Assembly (NCBI RefSeq): GCF_049647105.1
Contig: NZ_JBARWZ010000229.1
Coordinates: 25,037-89,036, forward strand
DNA: 64,000 bases
Reading direction: 5' to 3'
From: Actinophytocola sp049647105
GTDB lineage: Bacteria > Actinomycetota > Actinomycetes > Mycobacteriales > Pseudonocardiaceae
The translations under genes were made by a program, and so were the position numbers. Positions 42,989 to 51,757 of this stretch are shown one piece after another. The notes beneath the pieces were generated by a model. The model was not told the DNA's origin. It was given only the letters and a program-made list of their open reading frames with translations, and did no database searches. How positions within the stretch are numbered: the stretch's first letter is position 1; each line of letters opens with the position of its first letter.

Positions 42989-44392
42989 TCAGTCCGGCGC
43001 GATCACCTTTCCGGGGTTGAGGATTCCGGCCGGGTCGAGCGCGGCCTTCACCGCCCGGTGGACCCGCATGCCGACGGGACCGAGCTCGCGTGCGAGCCAG
43101 TCCCGCTTGAGCAGGCCGACGCCGTGCTCGCCGGTGCAGGTGCCGCCCAGGTCCAGCCCCAGCCGCATGATCTCGTCGAACACCACCCGTCCACTGTCCA
43201 CACTGGACGGATCGGCAAGGTCGACCACGATGACCGGGTGGAGGTTCCCGTCGCCGGCGTGCCCGACCACACCCACCAGCACGCCGTGCCGTGCGGAGAT
43301 CTCCTCGACGCCCGTGACGAGGTCGACGATCCGTGACCTCGGCACCGCGACGTCGTCCACCACGAGGCCGCCCCGGCCACCGGGAAACGCCTGCGCCGCA
43401 AGGCGTTCCATTGCCGGGTGGGCGAGCCTGCGGGCCGAGGTCAACGCCTGCGCCTCGACCGCGTCGTCGGCGACGTACAGCTCGCTCGCGCCCGCTTCCC
43501 GGCAGCACTCCGCGATCAGGGCGAGGTCGGCCGCGGCGCGGTCGCCGGTGTCGGTCGCGACCAGCAGCATCGCGGCGGCGTCGGTGGAAAGGCCCATCGG
43601 CTGGTACGCCTCGATCGCCCGCAGGTGTGTGCGGTCGAGCAGCTCCAGCATGCTCGGCACGTGGCCGGCCGAGGTGATCGACGACACCGCCCGCCCGGCG
43701 GCCGCCACCGTCGGGTACACGGCCACCATGGTCAGTGCGTCCTGGGCCGATGGCCGGAGCCGGACGGTGATCTCGGTGATGATCCCGAGCGTGCCCTCCG
43801 AGCCGACGAACAGCCCCGTGAGGTCGTAGCCCGCGACGCCCTTGACCGTGCGGCGGCCGCAGCGCAGGATCTCGCCGTCGGCGAGCACGACCTCCATGCC
43901 GAGCACGTACTCGCCGGTGACGCCGTACTTGACGCAGCACATCCCGCCAGCGTCGGTCGAGACGTTGCCGCCGATCGTCGAGGACTCCCAGGAACCGGGG
44001 TCCGGCGGGTAGGCGAGGCCCTCCTTGGCGGCGGCGCGGCGCAGCTCGGCGTTGACCACACCCGGCTGCACGACCGCGATCCGCTCGGCCGGGTCGATCT
44101 CGAGGATCCGGTTCAACCCGGTCAGTGACACGACCAGAGCGCCGTCGACCGCGTTGGCCGCGCCCGTCAGCCCCGTGCGCGCACCCTGTGGCACGACCGG
44201 CACGCCGTGCGCGGCGGCCACCCGGACCGTGGCGGCGACCTCCCCGGTGTCCTGCGGGCGCACCATGGCGAGCGGCGTGCCGGCTGCGCACAGATCGGCC
44301 TCGTCGCGGCGGTGGCCGGCCAGTAGGTCCTGGTCGGTGATCACCCGGTCGGCCGGCAACACCGCCAGCAGGTCCTCGACTGTGGATCCCAT
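42989..44392 (-). CDS. GlcD-type FAD-linked 2-hydroxyacid oxidase
   Basis: A 467-aa flavoprotein of the VAO/PCMH fold. The FAD segments are VVPQGARTGLTGAANAVDGA and SSTIGGNVSTDAGGMCCVKYG, and the C-terminal cap ends GTCTGEHGVGLLKRDWL and LDPAGILNPGKVI. GlcD enzymes oxidise glycolate, lactate and related 2-hydroxyacids. In the operon with HpgT it is the best candidate for oxidising 4-hydroxymandelate to 4-hydroxybenzoylformate. That step is done in glycopeptide clusters by an unrelated FMN enzyme (Hmo), which is absent here. The ATG at 44392 has no clear ribosome site; translation may be leaderless or coupled. Confidence 0.85.
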   Translation of the reverse strand: MGSTVEDLLAVLPADRVITDQDLLAGHRRDEADLCAAGTPLAMVRPQDTGEVAATVRVAAAHGVPVVPQGARTGLTGAANAVDGALVVSLTGLNRILEIDPAERIAVVQPGVVNAELRRAAAKEGLAYPPDPGSWESSTIGGNVSTDAGGMCCVKYGVTGEYVLGMEVVLADGEILRCGRRTVKGVAGYDLTGLFVGSEGTLGIITEITVRLRPSAQDALTMVAVYPTVAAAGRAVSSITSAGHVPSMLELLDRTHLRAIEAYQPMGLSTDAAAMLLVATDTGDRAAADLALIAECCREAGASELYVADDAVEAQALTSARRLAHPAMERLAAQAFPGGRGGLVVDDVAVPRSRIVDLVTGVEEISARHGVLVGVVGHAGDGNLHPVIVVDLADPSSVDSGRVVFDEIMRLGLDLGGTCTGEHGVGLLKRDWLARELGPVGMRVHRAVKAALDPAGILNPGKVIAPD

Positions 44393-44474
44393 GCCGTCAA
44401 CGCTAAACGACCGCACCGGCACGACTCCAGCCCACGACGCGAACACCGCATTCCGAAGGACGTTCGCGGCCGGC

Positions 44475-45032
44475 TCAGCCCGTCATGACCCTTTGCCCGC
44501 GTGGCAAGGGCTCCTGCGCCGGTTCGTCCATTGGGGACCGGCTGGCCGGGATCGCCACGTCCACCGGGTACCGCGGTTCGACCGGCAGCGACACCCGCAC
44601 CGCACCGGCCGCCAGTGCGCCGGTGTAGGCCACGTGTTCCATGTGCCGCAAGGGATGGCTCTCGCCGTCGGTGGCGTGTTCGCGCATGCTCAGGCCGTAG
44701 CCCGCGAAGAGCAGGACCACGCCGGTCTCGGTGGCGGTGGGGAGCCAGCCCTCCGGCAGGTCCAGCGGGATGTGGTCGAACAGGGGCCGGTGGTGCGGCC
44801 ACTCGAGGGTCACCTGGTGATCGTCGTCTATCACCACTCGCCAGGCCCGCACGGGTCTCGGGTCGAGGAGTGCCAGGTCGGTGGTCAGTCGCAGGCCGCC
44901 GCGCAGCGCCACCTGGTACAGCGCGTCCTCGGCCATGCCGCCACCGGTTCGCCGGTCGGGTGCCTCGCCTTCCAGGAACAGCACCGCGTTGCCGTGCCAG
45001 AGGCCGGCTTGTACATGGAGTTCACTGTTCAT
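44475..45032 (-). CDS. Hypothetical protein in thiosugar operon
   Basis: A 185-aa soluble protein that I do not recognise. Visible features are LHVQAGLWHGNAVLFLEGEA at the N-terminus, DDHQVTLEWPHHRPLFDHIP, LPEGWLPTATETGVVLLFAG and MREHATDGESHPLRHMEHVA, all probably beta-rich. It has no signal peptide, membrane segment or cysteine pair. The ATG at 45032 follows the OtsA-like stop by 43 nt, with a weak ribosome site. Its place directly after the glycosyltransferase suggests a role with the sugar unit, for example as a partner, phosphatase-like or binding protein. None of these can be shown. Confidence 0.6.
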   Translation of the reverse strand: MNSELHVQAGLWHGNAVLFLEGEAPDRRTGGGMAEDALYQVALRGGLRLTTDLALLDPRPVRAWRVVIDDDHQVTLEWPHHRPLFDHIPLDLPEGWLPTATETGVVLLFAGYGLSMREHATDGESHPLRHMEHVAYTGALAAGAVRVSLPVEPRYPVDVAIPASRSPMDEPAQEPLPRGQRVMTG

Positions 45033-45075
45033 CTCTGCCACCACTTTGTTCGGTTGATCCGTCAAAGCTCTCCGC

Positions 45076-46500
45076 TCAGGCGGCCCGGGTACCGAAGTGG
45101 CCGGTGTCGTCCCGGGAGAACACCGCGTCGAGCCACCGCTGTGCGCTCTCCTCGCGGAGCAGCGCCCGGCGGGCGGTCGCGTCACCGGTTCGCGTGCTCC
45201 GCCCGTCGAGTGCGGCCTCCATGGCGGCACTGGTCTGGTCGATGTCGAACGGATCGATCGCGACGGCGAACTCGCCGAGTTGCTCGTGCACGCCCGCGTT
45301 CTCCGACAGCAGGATCGTCGCGGAGTCGGGAAGCACCAGTGCCGCTTCCTTGGCGAACAGGTTGAGCCCGTCGTAGGTGGAGTTGACCAGTGCCGCGTCG
45401 CTCATGCCGAGTGCCGCGATCACGCAGTTGCGTGAGTCGCCACCCGTTCCCGGGTAGATCAGCGAGACCGCCTCCCGGTCAGGAGTGCCGAAGCGCTCGT
45501 TGATCCTGCGCACGACCGCCTCGGTCTCCTGCCGGTAGGTGTCGTGTCGTGCGGCTGCCCGGCTTGGCACGGTCGCGACGGAGGCGAACCAGCATTCGCC
45601 CGCGAGCTCCGGGCGCCGCGCCAGCATCGCCTCGTAGGCCAGGAAGCCCCGGGTCATGTTCTTCCACAGATCCAGCCGGTCGGCCCTGGTCAGGATCCGC
45701 CGACCGGCCGCGAGTTCGGCGAGCCTGCCCTGCCAGCGGGTGGTCGCGGGCTCCTCGCGGACCTGCTCCACCGTGTCCACGTCGAGCGGGAACGGTACGG
45801 CGACCATCCGCGTCGTCCCGCCCCGGTAACGGATCGTGTTGCCGTCGATCGTGGCGCCTGGCAGATACCGGCGGCAGCACGCGAGGAACGCGTCCACCCA
45901 GCGGTCCGCGTGGAAGCCAACGACATCGCATCGCAGCAGGCTTGCCAGGATCCTGGTGCGCATCCAGCCCGGCAGGATCGAGAAGTAGTCCGGCTCGCAC
46001 CACGGCGTGCCGAGGAAGTACGCCAACCGGTTCGCACGCTCTCCCTGTTCGGCGTAGTACTCGGGCACCAGCATCAGATGCGGGTCGTTGATCAGCACCA
46101 GCTCGTCAGCCGCGTTGCCGGCCAGTTCGCCGAGGCGCCTCGCGTAGGTCCGGTTGACCTCCTCGTACCCGCCCCATGCCTCGACCATGTCGCTGTCGAC
46201 GACCGGTTGCCTGGACGTGTCGTGCAGGTAGTGCAGCATCCCGAGCAGCAGTCCGATGGACACGGTGTCGTAGTGCTGCTGCCGGGAGGTCTCGTCCAGC
46301 TCCACCGGATGCAGCCAGACATCGCCGTCCAGTGGCACCGACCCCGTCGACGGGCTGCCGGGCGGAGCCGTGAAGACCCAGTGCCCGCCGTGTTGGGTGA
46401 GCAGCGCGATGAGCATCGGCACCAGCCCACCCGGCGAGCGCGGCAACAGCCCACCGGCGTCCCACCGGGGACAGCTGTTGCTCAGCGTCAGCAGTTTCAC
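45076..46500 (-). CDS. OtsA-like (GT20) glycosyltransferase, BexG2-type
   Basis: A 474-aa protein of the trehalose-6-phosphate synthase family. Signatures include RADRLDLWKNMTRGFLAYEA, the counterpart of the OtsA RLDYIKG loop, and DGLNLFAKEAALVLPDSATI for the donor pocket. It is slightly longer than the OtsA core and ends in a charged tail. In the BE-7585A cluster a homologue (BexG2) joins UDP-glucose to 2-thioglucose-6-phosphate. Next to a ThiG-like synthase the same role is likely. The GTG start overlaps the stop of the MFS gene as GTGA. Ordinary trehalose synthesis is unlikely given the context and lack of OtsB. Confidence 0.85.
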   Translation of the reverse strand: MKLLTLSNSCPRWDAGGLLPRSPGGLVPMLIALLTQHGGHWVFTAPPGSPSTGSVPLDGDVWLHPVELDETSRQQHYDTVSIGLLLGMLHYLHDTSRQPVVDSDMVEAWGGYEEVNRTYARRLGELAGNAADELVLINDPHLMLVPEYYAEQGERANRLAYFLGTPWCEPDYFSILPGWMRTRILASLLRCDVVGFHADRWVDAFLACCRRYLPGATIDGNTIRYRGGTTRMVAVPFPLDVDTVEQVREEPATTRWQGRLAELAAGRRILTRADRLDLWKNMTRGFLAYEAMLARRPELAGECWFASVATVPSRAAARHDTYRQETEAVVRRINERFGTPDREAVSLIYPGTGGDSRNCVIAALGMSDAALVNSTYDGLNLFAKEAALVLPDSATILLSENAGVHEQLGEFAVAIDPFDIDQTSAAMEAALDGRSTRTGDATARRALLREESAQRWLDAVFSRDDTGHFGTRAA

Positions 46501-47720
46501 GCGGGGATCCTCCTCAGGAACAGGAACACGGCGGCCGGTATGGCGATGAGGCAGTACGTGAGATAACCGCCGAGTTCGGCGACCAGGCCGGAGACCGGGC
46601 CCGCGGCGGCCGCGGCGAGCCCCATCATCACCTCCGCGATGCCCTCAACATGGGGCCGCGTCCGCGCGGGGACAGCCGTGCCGAGCAGCGTGCTGCCGCC
46701 GACGACGCCACAGTTCCAGCCGACGCCGAGAACCAGGAGATGGACGGTCATCACCAGGACGCCCGAGCCTTCGACGAACAGGCCGATGACCATGGCGACG
46801 GTCAGCAGCAGGCCACCGAGCCTTGCTACGACGGCCGGTCCTGCCCGGTCGGCCAGCAGCCCGGTCAGGGGCGCCACCGCGAACATCCCGGTGACGTGCA
46901 GCGCGATGATGGCGCCGACCTGGCCCAGCGAATGCCCGTGCCCGGTCAGGTGCACCGGCGCGATGGTCATGACACCGACCATGACGAAGTTCGTCGCGGC
47001 CAGGACGATGACGGCCGTCACCGCCGCCGGGCGGTGCATCGTGTCGGCCAGGACGGCCACGATGCCACGCCCGTCCCCGGGCTCGGGGTGCGTGGCGAGC
47101 GCACCGGACCGGGCGGCGAGCAGCACCGCGGCGCCGCCGAACGCGAGCACCGCCACCAGGTACAGACCCGCCAGCGGCGGCAGGCCCATCGCCCGCGCCA
47201 CGGACCCGCTCGGTCCGAGCAGGGTGGGGCTGACGATGGCGCCGAGTGCCATGGCGGCGAAGACCACGCCGATCGCCCGGCCTCTGGTGCCCTCGGTGGC
47301 CGCGTCCATGGCCGCGTATCGCGACATGAACACCGACGAGTTCGCCACCCCGAGCACGAAGCTGCCCGCGAGGAGAAGGGGCAGGTTCTGCCACAGTGCG
47401 GCAAGGACCACGATCAGGGCGCCTGCCACACCGATGGCGTAGCCCAGCGCCAGGCCCCGGACGCGGCGGCCTGCCGCCGCCTGCTGGGCGAGCAGCGGCG
47501 CGCCGGCGGCGGAGCCAACGACGAGCAGTCCCAGCGGAACACCCGCCATCGCGTGCGCCCCGGTGATGTCCACGACCAGCAGCGCGCCTGCCGTGCCGCC
47601 CGCGGCGAGGCCGGTGCTCCCGACCGCGGTGGCCGCGGCGAGCAGGGCGAGTGCCCGTCGCCGCGGCCCGGTGCCCGCACCCGGGGACACGGGGTGGGGC
47701 TGTGGTTGACGCACTGTCAT
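46497..47720 (-). CDS. MFS transporter in thiosugar operon
   Basis: A 407-aa 12-helix transporter: GVPLGLLVVGSAAGAPLLAQ, MSRYAAMDAATEGTRGRAIG and GWNCGVVGGSTLLGTAVP are the loop and helix motifs. The ATG at 47720 lies 4 nt after the ThiG-like stop, with no clear ribosome site of its own, so it should be coupled. It separates the ThiG-like and OtsA-like genes in one transcript. It may export the glycosylated product or an intermediate. Its sequence differs from the DHA2 pump at 35.1 kb. Confidence 0.85.
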   Translation of the reverse strand: MTVRQPQPHPVSPGAGTGPRRRALALLAAATAVGSTGLAAGGTAGALLVVDITGAHAMAGVPLGLLVVGSAAGAPLLAQQAAAGRRVRGLALGYAIGVAGALIVVLAALWQNLPLLLAGSFVLGVANSSVFMSRYAAMDAATEGTRGRAIGVVFAAMALGAIVSPTLLGPSGSVARAMGLPPLAGLYLVAVLAFGGAAVLLAARSGALATHPEPGDGRGIVAVLADTMHRPAAVTAVIVLAATNFVMVGVMTIAPVHLTGHGHSLGQVGAIIALHVTGMFAVAPLTGLLADRAGPAVVARLGGLLLTVAMVIGLFVEGSGVLVMTVHLLVLGVGWNCGVVGGSTLLGTAVPARTRPHVEGIAEVMMGLAAAAAGPVSGLVAELGGYLTYCLIAIPAAVFLFLRRIPA

Positions 47721-47724
47721 CGCG

Positions 47725-48501
47725 TCATGCCGCCAGTGCGTCCCCGGCCATGGGCCTGGACTCGTAGGACAGCCGGCCGGCCATGGTGGCGTGGCGCATG
47801 GCCCTCGCCATCTTGATCGGGTCGCCCGCCTGCACAAGGGCGGTGTTGACCAGCGTCGCGGCCGCTCCCAGCTCCATGGCCAGTGCGACGTGCTTCGCGC
47901 TGCCGAGGCCGCCTTCCACGACCACCGGGATCTCGCACTGCTCGATGATGGTGCGTATCGACCTCGGGTCGACGATGCCGCGGCCGGACGCGACCGGGGC
48001 GGCCATCACCCGCAGCGCAGAACACCCGAGGTCCACCAGCTCCCGCGCGACGCCGAGGTCGGGCAGGATGAACGGCAGCAGGTGGGTGCCCCGCGCACGC
48101 AGTTCGGCCGCCGCCTCGACGGTCTGCCGGTTGTCCGGCACGTTGTCGTGACCGCGCACGTCGAGCTTCAGGATGTTGATACCCAGTGAGTCGTGCAGGA
48201 TCTCGGCGGTCCGCAGCGCGCTCTCCTTCGACCGGGAGAACGATGTCGTGCCGATCCACACGAACTGGTCCAGCGGTAACTCGGCGTCGAGGTCGGACAG
48301 GAGCAGGCTGGAGCGCCTGCTGTCCGGGTCGACGGTCGTGATGAACACGTCGGCTCCGGTCGCCTCGAGCACGTTCTTGACGTCGGTCACCGAGTCGTAC
48401 TGCTCGATCCCGACGATCAGTCGCGAATGGAATTCGGTGTCACCGATCGTCAGCCAGGCCTTCTCGCCACGCGTGACGTCCAGATCATGGATTGTGCCCA
48501 C
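47725..48501 (-). CDS. ThiG-like 2-thiosugar synthase (BexX-type)
   Basis: A 258-aa TIM-barrel of the thiazole synthase (ThiG) family. The Schiff-base lysine is Lys112 in GINILKLDVRGHDNVPDN, close to Lys110 of BexX; EIPVVVEGGLGSAKHVALAM is the phosphate-binding end. ThiG makes thiazole from deoxyxylulose phosphate, a carrier thiocarboxylate and dehydroglycine. BexX instead forms 2-thioglucose-6-phosphate from glucose-6-phosphate. No thiS, thiF or thiO neighbours exist, and the next-but-one gene is an OtsA-like transferase, so the sugar role is favoured. The sulfur carrier must come from elsewhere in the genome. GTG start with GAGGGAG upstream; first gene of a long operon. Confidence 0.87.
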   Translation of the reverse strand: MGTIHDLDVTRGEKAWLTIGDTEFHSRLIVGIEQYDSVTDVKNVLEATGADVFITTVDPDSRRSSLLLSDLDAELPLDQFVWIGTTSFSRSKESALRTAEILHDSLGINILKLDVRGHDNVPDNRQTVEAAAELRARGTHLLPFILPDLGVARELVDLGCSALRVMAAPVASGRGIVDPRSIRTIIEQCEIPVVVEGGLGSAKHVALAMELGAAATLVNTALVQAGDPIKMARAMRHATMAGRLSYESRPMAGDALAA

Positions 48502-48674
48502 GAATTTCTCCCTCAGCTACGGGCGACGGATGAACGCCGACAAAGGCTCCGGCACGGGTTTGGGGTTTCAGAAACCAGAAGCGTAGAGTCGCGGCTCGTG
48601 CGTGGACAACTTCCAGGATGCTCAATGGGTTAATTATCTGTGAATGGTCCGGGAAACGCGCTTTCGGCGATGGT

Positions 48675-49253
48675 TCAGGCATGCGGGGTGGGCCGGTAGG
48701 TGAGCTCCTGGGTGTGGCCGTCGAGCGTCCGGCTCTCGATCAGCTCGAGGTCGAAGCCAGCCGCGTCCTGGAACACCGGGTCCACTCCGGACTGACCGGA
48801 GATCACCGGGAAGAGTGTCACCTGGACGCGGTCGACCAGCCCGGCGGCCATCAGGGCCCTGTTCAACGTCAGGCTGCCGTGTGAGCGCAACGGCACCTTG
48901 GACTCCTCCTTGAGCCGGGCGACGATGTCGACGGGGTCGCCGCTCACGACTGTCGCATCCGGCCAGTCGAGCGCTCCCTTCAGCGTGCTCGACACCACCG
49001 TTGCCGGCAGGTCCCTCATCCGGGTGACCCATGGGTCACGAACCTCGGCGCCATCGGCGCTCGCGGCCAGCATCCGCGCGTGCCTCCGATACGTGGTGGC
49101 GCCGAAGACCATCCGCTGATCCTCGCTGTACAGGGCAAGGCGGTGGTCGAGCAGCTCGGGGCCCTGCTTGCCCCAGTAGCCGCCCCAGTCGCCGCTGTGG
49201 GCGCCGAAACCGTCGAGGCTCGAAAAGACGTCGAAGGTGTAGGTGGCGGTCAT
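48675..49253 (-). CDS. Dihydrofolate reductase-like (RibD C-terminal) protein 2
   Basis: A 192-aa DHFR-like protein: TYTFDVFSSLDGFGAHSG, MVFGATTYRRHARMLAAS and PLRSHGSLTLNRALMAAGL, then FPVISGQSGVDPVF. Same family as the gene at 28.5 kb but well diverged. GAGGAG lies 8 nt before the ATG at 49253. It is divergent from hydroxymandelate synthase and 173 nt upstream of the ThiG-like gene on the same strand. Substrate unknown. Confidence 0.83.
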   Translation of the reverse strand: MTATYTFDVFSSLDGFGAHSGDWGGYWGKQGPELLDHRLALYSEDQRMVFGATTYRRHARMLAASADGAEVRDPWVTRMRDLPATVVSSTLKGALDWPDATVVSGDPVDIVARLKEESKVPLRSHGSLTLNRALMAAGLVDRVQVTLFPVISGQSGVDPVFQDAAGFDLELIESRTLDGHTQELTYRPTPHA

Positions 49254-49371
49254 GATGCTCTCCTCGGGGTAACGGTTCCTCGGCAATCAGAAAGATGCGC
49301 GTGTGTGTACCGGATGTCAACGTCAGTGGGAGTCTCGTATGTCAGCGTCTCTGGCAGCTCCTGGAGGGTAG

Positions 49372-50448
49372 ATGACGATATCGCGAGCGCAAGTATTCGA
49401 AAACATGGCCGTTGATTATGTCGAGTTCTATGTCGCGGACATCGAGCAAAGTATCAACTGGCTTGTCGATGGTTACGGCTGCGCGGTACGTGCGATTCCT
49501 GTGGACCTGTCAGGGGATGTCCGGTCGGTCGTGGTCGGGCAGGGCGAGATCGACCTGGTGCTGACCCAGGCGGTCGAGCAGGATCACCCGGCGGCCGCGT
49601 ATGTCGAGCGGCACGGTGACGGGGTGGCCAACATCGGTCTGCGGGTGCCGGACGCGGCCGGCGCCTTCGAACAGGCGGTGCGCGGTGGCGCGCGCCCGGT
49701 CGCGCCGCCGGCCGAGCGCAACGACGTGGTGACCGCGTCGGTCATGGGTTTCGGCGACGTGACGCACACGTTCGTGCAGCGTCCGGCCGGCTCAGCCGCG
49801 TACGAGGCGCGCGGGCTGGGCTCCGTCTCCGTTCCCGGGGACGGCGACGGCCTCGGGCTGACCGCCGTCGACCACTTCGCGGTCGTCGTGGAGCCGGGCC
49901 AGATCGACGACACCGTCGAGTTCTACCGGCAGGCGCTCGACTTCGACCTCACGCTCACCGAGCGGATCGAGGCAGGCGACCAGGCGATGTACATCAAGGT
50001 CGTGCAGAGCAAGTCGCGGGCGGTCACGCTGACGCTCATCGAGTCGGACGTCTCGCTGGAGGCCGGGCACATCGACGCCTTCCTGAAGGACCACGGCGGG
50101 CCCGGCGTGCAGCACATGGCGCTGCGCACCAACGACATTCTCGCCTCCGTGGGGCAGATCGGGGACCGCGGCATCGAGTTCCTGTCCACTCCGGACGCTT
50201 ACTACACCTTGCTGGCCGAGCGCGTTGAGCCCGACCGGCACAGTGTCGAGGAGCTCCACGCACTGAACATCCTGCTGGACGAGGACCACGGCGGTCAGCT
50301 CTACCAGATCTTCGCGAAGTCGGTGCACCCGAGGAACACGATCTTCCTGGAGATCATCGAGCGGGCGGGCGCGAGCACGTTCGGCAGTTCGAACATCAAG
50401 TCGTTGTACGAAGCGGTCGAGACCCAGCGGTACCGGGACGGCAACTGA
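49372..50448 (+). CDS. hmaS: 4-Hydroxymandelate synthase (HmaS)
   Basis: A 358-aa Fe(II) dioxygenase of the HPPD family. It decarboxylates and oxidises 4-hydroxyphenylpyruvate to 4-hydroxymandelate, the first step to 4-hydroxyphenylglycine. The iron ligands are His168 (AVDHFAVVV), His248 (GVQHMALRT) and Glu327 (TIFLEIIER), offset by 7 from HmaS of Amycolatopsis orientalis. Length 358 fits HmaS rather than longer HPPDs, and the genomic company favours HmaS over tyrosine catabolism. GGAGG precedes the ATG by 4 nt. It begins the operon with halogenase, A-PCP and MbtH. A decayed second copy lies at 9.4-9.6 kb. Confidence 0.93.
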   Translation: MTISRAQVFENMAVDYVEFYVADIEQSINWLVDGYGCAVRAIPVDLSGDVRSVVVGQGEIDLVLTQAVEQDHPAAAYVERHGDGVANIGLRVPDAAGAFEQAVRGGARPVAPPAERNDVVTASVMGFGDVTHTFVQRPAGSAAYEARGLGSVSVPGDGDGLGLTAVDHFAVVVEPGQIDDTVEFYRQALDFDLTLTERIEAGDQAMYIKVVQSKSRAVTLTLIESDVSLEAGHIDAFLKDHGGPGVQHMALRTNDILASVGQIGDRGIEFLSTPDAYYTLLAERVEPDRHSVEELHALNILLDEDHGGQLYQIFAKSVHPRNTIFLEIIERAGASTFGSSNIKSLYEAVETQRYRDGN

Positions 50449-50480
50449 GCAGCGTAGTGACTGACGGAGGAATCACGACA

Positions 50481-51755
50481 ATGGCTGGCACGGAAGACTT
50501 CGACGTCGTCATCATCGGCGGCGGTCCCGGCGGGTCGGCGACAGCCGGTCTGCTGGCACAGCAGGGCCACAAGGTGCTCGTGCTGGAGAAGGAGAAGTTC
50601 CCCCGCTATCACATCGGCGAGTCGCTCATCACCGGTTCGATGCCGACGATCGAGGCGCTCGGCCTGCGCGAGAAGCTGGACCGGATGGGCTACGTCCGCA
50701 AGTACGGCGGCACCCTCATGTGGGGGCGCAACCAGGGCGCATGGGACTTCCGGTTCACCGAGGCGTCGGAGTACGAGTACACGTTCCAGGTCCGCAGGGC
50801 CGACTTCGACTCGGTGTTGCTCGGGCGGGCGCGCGAGCTCGGCGCGCTGGTGATCGAGGAGGCCACGGTCCAGGAGGCGATCTTCGAGGGGGACCGTGCC
50901 GTCGGCGTGCGTTACCTGCGCAAGGGCGACGCGGAACCGACCACCGTGAACTCCAAGCTGCTGGTCGACGCTTCCGGCCAGCAGCACCTGCTCGCCCGCA
51001 AGCTCGGGCTCATCGAGTACCACAACGACCTGCGCAACATCGCGGTCTGGGCGTACTTCCAGAACTGCAACCGCTACAGCGGAACGCGGTGGGGCGACAC
51101 GCTCACCGAGAACCGCCCGCACGGCTGGTTCTGGTTCATCCCGCTCTCGGACGGGACGGTGAGCATCGGTTACGTGACGCCCATCGACGAGTACAAGAAG
51201 GCAGGCAAGTCGCTGGAGGAACTGCACGCCAGTGAGCTGGCCTCGGCCGACGAGATCACCTCGCTCACCGCGCCGGCCACCAGGGTGAGCGGGTACCGCA
51301 CGATCAAGGACTGGTCCTACACCTGCACGAAGTTCTACGGTCCCGGCTGGGCACTGGTCGGCGACGCGGCGGCGTTCATCGACCCGCTGCTCTCCACCGG
51401 CGTCGGCCTGACCTTGCGTGGTTCGCTCGGCCTGTTCGAGACGGCCAACCTCGCGCTGCGCAACCCGGACCAGGAGGCGGCGCTCTACGAGCGCTACGAA
51501 CGTAACTACCGTGAGTTCCTCAACTCGCTGCTGGAGTTCGTCCGGTTCTTCTACGACCGCACGAAGTCCGTTGAGGACTACTGGGAGGCGGCGCAGCAGA
51601 GCATCGACCCGAAGCGCCTGCGGCCGCGCAAGATCGACTTCGCCCGGATGTTGTCCGGTGTCTCCGGCATGCGTGACATCTTCGACGGACCGTTGGCGCT
51701 GCGGGCGTTCCAGGACTCCGACGCGCCGCAGACGCCGGACACGCTGGCGGGATAG
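50481..51755 (+). CDS. Flavin-dependent halogenase
   Basis: A 424-aa FADH2 halogenase. FAD motif GGGPGGSA at 13-20, halogenase motif GWFWFIP at 215-221 (WxWxIP), and GDAAAFIDPLLSTGV near the C-terminal half. Lys74 in the RKYGG segment is a candidate for the chloramine-forming lysine. Its length and lack of the extra tryptophan-halogenase parts fit the phenol/pyrrole group that acts on carrier-bound substrates, as SgcC3 does. The ATG at 50481 was chosen with GGAGG about 10 nt upstream; the GTG at 50457 is an alternative. It lies between hmaS and the A-PCP gene. It probably chlorinates the loaded hydroxyphenyl group next to its hydroxyl. Confidence 0.9.
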   Translation: MAGTEDFDVVIIGGGPGGSATAGLLAQQGHKVLVLEKEKFPRYHIGESLITGSMPTIEALGLREKLDRMGYVRKYGGTLMWGRNQGAWDFRFTEASEYEYTFQVRRADFDSVLLGRARELGALVIEEATVQEAIFEGDRAVGVRYLRKGDAEPTTVNSKLLVDASGQQHLLARKLGLIEYHNDLRNIAVWAYFQNCNRYSGTRWGDTLTENRPHGWFWFIPLSDGTVSIGYVTPIDEYKKAGKSLEELHASELASADEITSLTAPATRVSGYRTIKDWSYTCTKFYGPGWALVGDAAAFIDPLLSTGVGLTLRGSLGLFETANLALRNPDQEAALYERYERNYREFLNSLLEFVRFFYDRTKSVEDYWEAAQQSIDPKRLRPRKIDFARMLSGVSGMRDIFDGPLALRAFQDSDAPQTPDTLAG

Positions 51756-51757
51756 GG

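Noticed and set aside
45076..46500. Ordinary trehalose-6-phosphate synthase
   Set aside because: No trehalose phosphatase, and the operon is a natural-product operon with a ThiG-like synthase.
47725..48501. Thiamine thiazole synthase (ThiG) for vitamin synthesis
   Set aside because: No thiS, thiF or thiO is near, and the gene is coupled to a transporter and an OtsA-like transferase; the BexX-type role fits better.
49372..50448. 4-Hydroxyphenylpyruvate dioxygenase of tyrosine catabolism
   Set aside because: No homogentisate pathway genes nearby; halogenase, A-PCP, MbtH and HpgT context supports hydroxymandelate synthase.
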